Source: SAR324 cluster bacterium (GTDB lineage Bacteria > SAR324 > XYD2-FULL-50-16). Taken from it: a DNA stretch of 64,000 nt. Positions 59,914 to 64,000 of this stretch are shown here, in pieces. Positions within the stretch are counted from its first letter, which is position 1. Each line of letters opens with the position of its first letter. The position numbers and the translations under genes are program-made. A model generated the notes under the pieces. The model saw only the letters and a list, made by a program, of their open reading frames with translations. It made no database searches and was not told the origin of the DNA. The stretch spans positions 62,001-126,000 of the forward strand of contig JANQGX010000012.1 in the NCBI GenBank assembly GCA_028282885.1, given 5' to 3'.

Positions 59914-60864
59914 TTATTCCGCATTTTGGAAGTGAATCCCCTGGTAATGACCGGTTTGATTCATCTGCCTGACAATCATCTGGGTGGGTCTCAGTCTCTC
60001 CTTGGTCCAGTCCGGTGCAATCAGCTCATCCCATCTTGGAGCAACAGCCGCCAGTCGTTGAACGGCTACTTCCGGGGAGAGGCGGCTGAGAAAAAGAACC
60101 ACCCTGCGAGCGTACTCATCCAGGTTTAGTGGTTCAAATTCATTTTTCCGGTAAAGATCATGAAGTGGCGTGTTTGCCAGAACGTGCAGATTATGCAGTT
60201 TGACATTGTCAACAGGCAAGTTATTGACGATTTCTGCAGTTTCGATAATCTCCTCGTCACTTTCATCCGGAAGTCCGAAGATTAGATGAATCCCGATATT
60301 GATACCGGAGTCTTCATGCAGACGTTTGATAGCCTTGATGGAATCATCTGCTGAATGTCCCCGATTCAGGAACTGCAGTTGATTATCTGAAAAACTCTGT
60401 ATCCCCAGTTCCGCAGAAACAAAAGCCTGTTCTCCTGTTTCCTTCAGATAAGGAAAGATTTCATCCGGCAGACAGTCCGGTCGGGTGCCGAAAGCGATTC
60501 CCACCACTCTTTCCTGCTCAAGTGCCAGTTCCACATCCGCTTTGAACTGTTCCAACTGCCTGAAAGTATTGGTGAAGGGTTGAAAATAGACCAGGAAGGT
60601 ATTGACCCGAAACCGTCTGGCGAGGCGCTCACGGTTCACCGTAATCTGGGATTTGAGCGGCATATGTTTAATCAGGTGACTACCGGCGGAACCCAATTCA
60701 TCGCAAAAGATACAGCCAACTCCCTTGTTGCGGGCCCGATTGGGGCAGGTCTGGGCAGCGCTGACGGTGATCTTGTAGACCTTTTCGCCAAAATGGTTTT
60801 TATAAAATCGACTGATCGGGTAGTAGGGCTGACCATCCCATTCAGGAAAAGGCTTCGTAGGCAC
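59914..60864 (-). CDS. Radical SAM protein, YhcC/TIGR01212-type
   Basis: This 316-residue protein starts at GTG 60864, giving the normal length of the family; longer readings would overlap the helicase gene by more than 180 bp with unrelated sequence. The family opening RFYKNHFGEKVYKITVSAAQTCPNR is followed by the iron-sulfur cluster cysteines in CPNRARNKGVGCIFC, then LVYFQPFTNT, IAFGTRPDCLPDE and ELGIQSFSDNQL. Members are widespread and their substrate is not established. It overlaps the upstream helicase gene by 23 bp and is co-transcribed with it. Confidence 0.88.
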   Translation of the reverse strand: MPTKPFPEWDGQPYYPISRFYKNHFGEKVYKITVSAAQTCPNRARNKGVGCIFCDELGSAGSHLIKHMPLKSQITVNRERLARRFRVNTFLVYFQPFTNTFRQLEQFKADVELALEQERVVGIAFGTRPDCLPDEIFPYLKETGEQAFVSAELGIQSFSDNQLQFLNRGHSADDSIKAIKRLHEDSGINIGIHLIFGLPDESDEEIIETAEIVNNLPVDNVKLHNLHVLANTPLHDLYRKNEFEPLNLDEYARRVVLFLSRLSPEVAVQRLAAVAPRWDELIAPDWTKERLRPTQMIVRQMNQTGHYQGIHFQNAE

Positions 60865-62251
60865 TGTGGGTTCTTCTCTTCTTGCTGGCGTATACTTCGC
60901 CGGTGTTTGCGGTGATAATTTCGTACAGAACAGCAGTTTTGTTGTCTTTTTTTCTGAGTATTCTCCCAAGCCTCTGGACATGTTCACGGACGGTAGCGGT
61001 TCCGGAGATGATGACCGCAATATCCGCCTCGGGGACATCAACTCCTTCATTCAAAACCCTGGAATTAACCAGGTAGGGCCATTCTCCGTTACGGAAGTTC
61101 TCCAGGATCAATCTTCTTTCTTTTGCTTTGGTTTCGTGGGTAATCAGAGGCAGAATGAATAATGAACTGATATGATATGCCGTTTTATTATCATTGGTAA
61201 AGATCAGGATTCGCGAATCCCTATGTCGAATTAAGATTCCGGCCAATTCCTCCATTTTCCTTCTTGCGGAGAGCGAGATCTGTTTCTGCCGATTAAAGCT
61301 GCGGATGGCATTTCTTCCTTCCGCCGAACGATAAGCATGCATGACAAATCGTTCCCAGGAATACCGCCTGCCGAAAAGATTGGGGACTTTGTCACGAAAT
61401 GCCTGATAAACCTCGCGATGATGCTCATATTCCATCCGTTCTTCATAGGTCAGCTCCACTTCGATTTTGTTGACCCGGTATGGTGCCAGGTAATCGCCTG
61501 AAAGATGCCGGATCTGTCTGGAATAGAGGATCGGTCCCAGCACCTCATGCAGAAGCTGTTGTCTCTCCGTTTCACCGGGAGGTGTAGCTGTCAGGCCGAG
61601 TTTGTAAGGAGCAATATAGGATCGGGTCATCTGGGAGTAAGCCGGGGCAGGAAGATGGTGGCATTCGTCGAAAATTAAAAAACAGAAGCGATTTCCAATG
61701 GTTTCGGCCTGTAATCTTGCCGAATCGTATGTGGAGACGGTAATATCTTCGATTTCGTTGCTTCCTCCCCCCAACAATCCCACTTCGCATTGAAACCACT
61801 CCTTAAGATTCTGTTGCCATTGGATAATCAGGTCGATAGTGGGAGCCAGCACCAGGGTGGAACGCTGTACTTCACTGATGGCAAGGGCTGCCAGATAACT
61901 CTTGCCGGTGCCGGTTGGTAATACGGTTATCCCTCGTTTGGTCGGATTCCAGGCGTTTAATGCTTCAGATTGATAAGCAAAAGGTGTAAAATCGGTTTTT
62001 AAGTTTATCTCTAATTTGTTATAATTTGGCGCAAAATCTGAATAGCGAATGTTGTTTTTGTACAAAAAGCGTATCAATTCGCGATATTTATCAGCATGAC
62101 AGCGAAAAGAACGGGATCGTTGATCCCATTGCAGAAAGGGCAAACTACTTTCTAACTTTTTGTAATGATTTGATAAAACCGAAAGAGTGCCCCGTTGGAA
62201 AATGATTTCAACGGGTTTACTCAGATCATTTTTTTTGTCCGGATTGTTCAT
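60842..62251 (-). CDS. XPB/Rad25-like superfamily 2 DNA helicase
   Basis: This 469-residue protein has an N-terminal damage-recognition-like domain (about 15-85), helicase domain 1 with Walker A LPTGTGKS (111-118), APTIDLIIQW, DECHH (195-199) and LGLTATPP, and domain 2 with ILIFTNDN, NSRVLNEGVDVPEADIAVI and the arginine-finger motif QRLGRILRKK. This is the bacterial XPB-like family, DNA-repair or DNA-remodelling helicases that use ATP. Many relatives are paired with a nuclease, but here the neighbour is a radical SAM protein. It is divergent from a small Sm-like gene 40 bp away. Confidence 0.9.
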   Translation of the reverse strand: MNNPDKKNDLSKPVEIIFQRGTLSVLSNHYKKLESSLPFLQWDQRSRSFRCHADKYRELIRFLYKNNIRYSDFAPNYNKLEINLKTDFTPFAYQSEALNAWNPTKRGITVLPTGTGKSYLAALAISEVQRSTLVLAPTIDLIIQWQQNLKEWFQCEVGLLGGGSNEIEDITVSTYDSARLQAETIGNRFCFLIFDECHHLPAPAYSQMTRSYIAPYKLGLTATPPGETERQQLLHEVLGPILYSRQIRHLSGDYLAPYRVNKIEVELTYEERMEYEHHREVYQAFRDKVPNLFGRRYSWERFVMHAYRSAEGRNAIRSFNRQKQISLSARRKMEELAGILIRHRDSRILIFTNDNKTAYHISSLFILPLITHETKAKERRLILENFRNGEWPYLVNSRVLNEGVDVPEADIAVIISGTATVREHVQRLGRILRKKDNKTAVLYEIITANTGEVYASKKRRTHSAYEAFS

Positions 62252-62291
62252 GTGCCATATTGACGATTAATATCAGATCAATCAAACAAAA

Positions 62292-62507
62292 ATGCCTGAT
62301 AAGAAAAATAAACCACAAATTGCTCATGATGCAATCATGCTGAGTAAAGTCATCTCGGAAAAGCTGACCATTAAAATTACCTTCCCGGACGGGGAATTTC
62401 TGGTCGACCAGCTTCGTTGGCATACCAGTGATAATCTGGGTTTGAAGACCGGCAAAGTAGTCAATAAAGCCGCCATAAAATATTGGGAAGTGTTTGACGA
62501 TAACTGA
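62292..62507 (+). CDS. Small protein with Sm/Hfq-like pattern
   Basis: This 71-residue protein has an N-terminal helix (HDAIMLSKVISEKL), then short strands LTIKITFPDGEFLVDQLRWHTSDNLGLKTG and a closing VVNKAAIKYWEV. That order (helix, five short strands, and a KHAI-like KAAIKYW end) recalls the Sm fold of Hfq, but the match is weak and made by eye. The ATG has no Shine-Dalgarno. It is divergent from the XPB-like helicase. If not Sm-like, it is simply an unknown small cytoplasmic protein. The following 200 bp are without a gene. Confidence 0.55.
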   Translation: MPDKKNKPQIAHDAIMLSKVISEKLTIKITFPDGEFLVDQLRWHTSDNLGLKTGKVVNKAAIKYWEVFDDN

Positions 62508-62709
62508 TTTGACTACAGAATGGTAGTTTTCGACCAAACTGGGATATAACGCGTTTCAAAATTAAAATTATAAGTCGTCTGCATATTATGTCAAAAAACC
62601 GCCGGTGATTATCCCGGATCGAATCTGTAACCGATAGCTGCATTGCTGCAGATAGGGAATCATTCAAGAGTTCCCAGCCAATAGCAAAAACTCTAGATAA
62701 GTCTCAATT

Positions 62710-64000
62710 ATGAAAAAGGACCAAGCCGCTCAAAATAAAATCGTCAGCCTGAATCACAGCGACAAGCCGCTGGTGGCCTCCACCGAGCTGAGAAGCGGAG
62801 GTAAATCCAATGGTATGTTTGCTTCCCGGAAGGTACTGATCGAGAAGGAAACACTCTGGCAGAAGTTTCTTTTCTGGGGAGGGATGGCCGGTTTTCTGCT
62901 GGGAGTATCCCTGATTCTCTATTTTGCCTATGCTGTCTTCGCATTCGACTGGAGCAAGAGTTCACTGGATTTCTTTGCCACGGTCCTCTGGACAGACGCC
63001 GAACACGTCAGCGATGCCATCGGGGCATTTATTGAGCTCCTGGCAGCAATTCTGGGTTTGATGATTACGGTGATTGCCATTGTGCTTCAACTGGCAGCCC
63101 AGCGGTATGGCACCAGGCTGATCGATCTCTTTTTGACGGATAAGGTCAACCGTTTATACTTCATGCTGATGGTCTGTTCACTGTTGTACGCCATCATCGT
63201 GACCTATGCTATCAAGAACGATTTCTTCCCGACCGTAGCCCTGCAGATTCTTCTGATTCTAACCCTGGTGGAAATTGCCTTGTTAGGGCCGTATATTCTG
63301 TTTGTTTTTAAATTTCTGACCCCTACCAACTTACTGGCCGCCATTCAGGAGACCAACTTAAAATCGGTGGAAAATGCGACCGAACGGAAAAACTATCCTT
63401 ATCTCAAGAAGTTCCAGAACGAAGTTGCGATCTCTTTCGAGCAGGTAACCGATACTGCCCTGAGCGCTAATTCCCAAATGGATCGGAATCTGGGATTAAT
63501 GGCCATCAACCAAATTCGTGAGATGATGCTCGATTATATTCAGCATAAACACAAGCTTCCCAAACTCTGGTTCCTGGTGTCCCAGGATAAGTTCATCGGA
63601 ATCTCTGCGGATTTTTATGAAGAGTTCTGTGAGAAACGGCTCTGGGTGGAAGCCAAGGCCTTTATGGATATGGATCTGATCTATCGAAGTTGCATCAACA
63701 ATATGTTTGATGCTGTGAGTGCTATTGCATTTAATACCAGGGTGATAGGGGAGGCTGCAATCAAAACCAGGGATGACAACCTGCTGGAATATGCGGTGAA
63801 GTTTTTTAACACCTTTATCCGGGTGTCCTTTAACGCGAAAAATATCCGGGCCATTTTTAATCTTTTTTACCAGTACCGGATGATGACCGAGTCGGTGCTT
63901 GATTACGATCGAAAACTCTCGGCCAAGATTCTGGGTCATTTCCTCTATTATGGCGAGACCTGCATGCAGGCCGGTTTAGGGTTTGTATTGATGACGGCCG
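62710..64000 (+). CDS. DUF2254-like membrane protein, C-terminus cut by window edge
   Basis: The frame is open from ATG 62710 to the edge (430 codons). A 50-residue charged start is followed by membrane helices at about 58-80 (FWGGMAGFLLGVSLILYFAY), 110-140 (FIELLAAILGLMITVIAIVLQLAAQRYG), 155-175 and 180-205. A long soluble helical domain begins near residue 215. The LQLAAQRYGTRLIDLFLTDKVNRLYF segment resembles DUF2254 predicted membrane proteins. Function is unknown. The gene is a single unit as far as visible. Confidence 0.75.
   Translation, partial: MKKDQAAQNKIVSLNHSDKPLVASTELRSGGKSNGMFASRKVLIEKETLWQKFLFWGGMAGFLLGVSLILYFAYAVFAFDWSKSSLDFFATVLWTDAEHVSDAIGAFIELLAAILGLMITVIAIVLQLAAQRYGTRLIDLFLTDKVNRLYFMLMVCSLLYAIIVTYAIKNDFFPTVALQILLILTLVEIALLGPYILFVFKFLTPTNLLAAIQETNLKSVENATERKNYPYLKKFQNEVAISFEQVTDTALSANSQMDRNLGLMAINQIREMMLDYIQHKHKLPKLWFLVSQDKFIGISADFYEEFCEKRLWVEAKAFMDMDLIYRSCINNMFDAVSAIAFNTRVIGEAAIKTRDDNLLEYAVKFFNTFIRVSFNAKNIRAIFNLFYQYRMMTESVLDYDRKLSAKILGHFLYYGETCMQAGLGFVLMTA

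Noticed and set aside
1-64000. tRNA, rRNA or CRISPR array
   Set aside because: No T-loop or anticodon-arm pattern in a cloverleaf context, no conserved rRNA stretch and no regularly spaced identical repeats were seen by eye.

Overview
The window (about 45-47% G+C by eye) looks like a chromosomal segment of a Gram-negative, probably anaerobic or facultative marine or sediment bacterium. Pointers are a GspC-like secretion protein, lipoprotein and Tat-type signal peptides, a sigma54 activator with a -24/-12 promoter, 2-hydroxyacyl-CoA dehydratase subunits, a 4-hydroxybutyryl-CoA dehydratase-like protein, a selenoprotein, and several glycan-degrading enzymes. Desulfobacterota/SAR324 or Spirochaetota would fit; the sequence does not decide between them. 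No rRNA, tRNA or CRISPR array was seen.

Layout. 0-6.3 kb: a TetR regulator cut by the left edge with an LmrA-type operator, an exported S41 peptidase, a two-subunit 2-hydroxyacyl-CoA dehydratase with a PaaX-type regulator, and AdoMet decarboxylase. 6.7-11.3 kb: a MarR regulator, Lon protease, and a selenoprotein of the GrdB/PrdB family split by an in-frame UGA that is followed by a bacterial SECIS hairpin. 11.2-17.7 kb: a leftward cluster (phosphotriesterase-like hydrolase, DAP-decarboxylase-like enzyme, S1P-lyase-like decarboxylase, membrane protein), divergent from a sigma54 activator, with a matching sigma54 promoter between them. 17.7-22.4 kb: TetR plus a metallo-beta-lactamase-fold lipoprotein sharing an operator, a decayed receiver domain, a small exported protein and an M30-like metalloprotease lipoprotein.

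22.7-45.9 kb is mostly glycan use: a leftward set (GPH symporter and two GH2 enzymes), small redox and stress genes (PPOX protein, MarR, dienelactone hydrolase), a rightward set (TetR, LacZ-type GH2, an unrecognised 682-residue protein, a second GPH symporter, a DUF2147 protein, a sulfatase), then a methyltransferase, a membrane-anchored S33-type hydrolase, and a GH4 enzyme with an unusual SCP2-like C-terminal extension, divergent from an AraC regulator. GH2, GH4, sulfatase and sugar:cation symporters together suggest uptake of oligosaccharides, perhaps sulfated or uronic-acid rich, and their intracellular breakdown.

46-52.4 kb: a 4-hydroxybutyryl-CoA dehydratase-like gene overlapping a small CGGC protein, a MocR regulator divergent from an aminotransferase, and a globin-coupled diguanylate cyclase. 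52.4-54.2 kb is a scar with a truncated IS630 transposase, a broken BRO-N gene, direct repeats and two GGA-loop hairpins. 54.2-58.7 kb is an AT-rich surface-polysaccharide island (large membrane protein, methyltransferase, flippase). 58.8-64 kb returns to housekeeping-like genes: GspC-like protein, radical SAM protein, XPB-like helicase, a small Sm-like protein, and a DUF2254-like membrane protein cut by the right edge.
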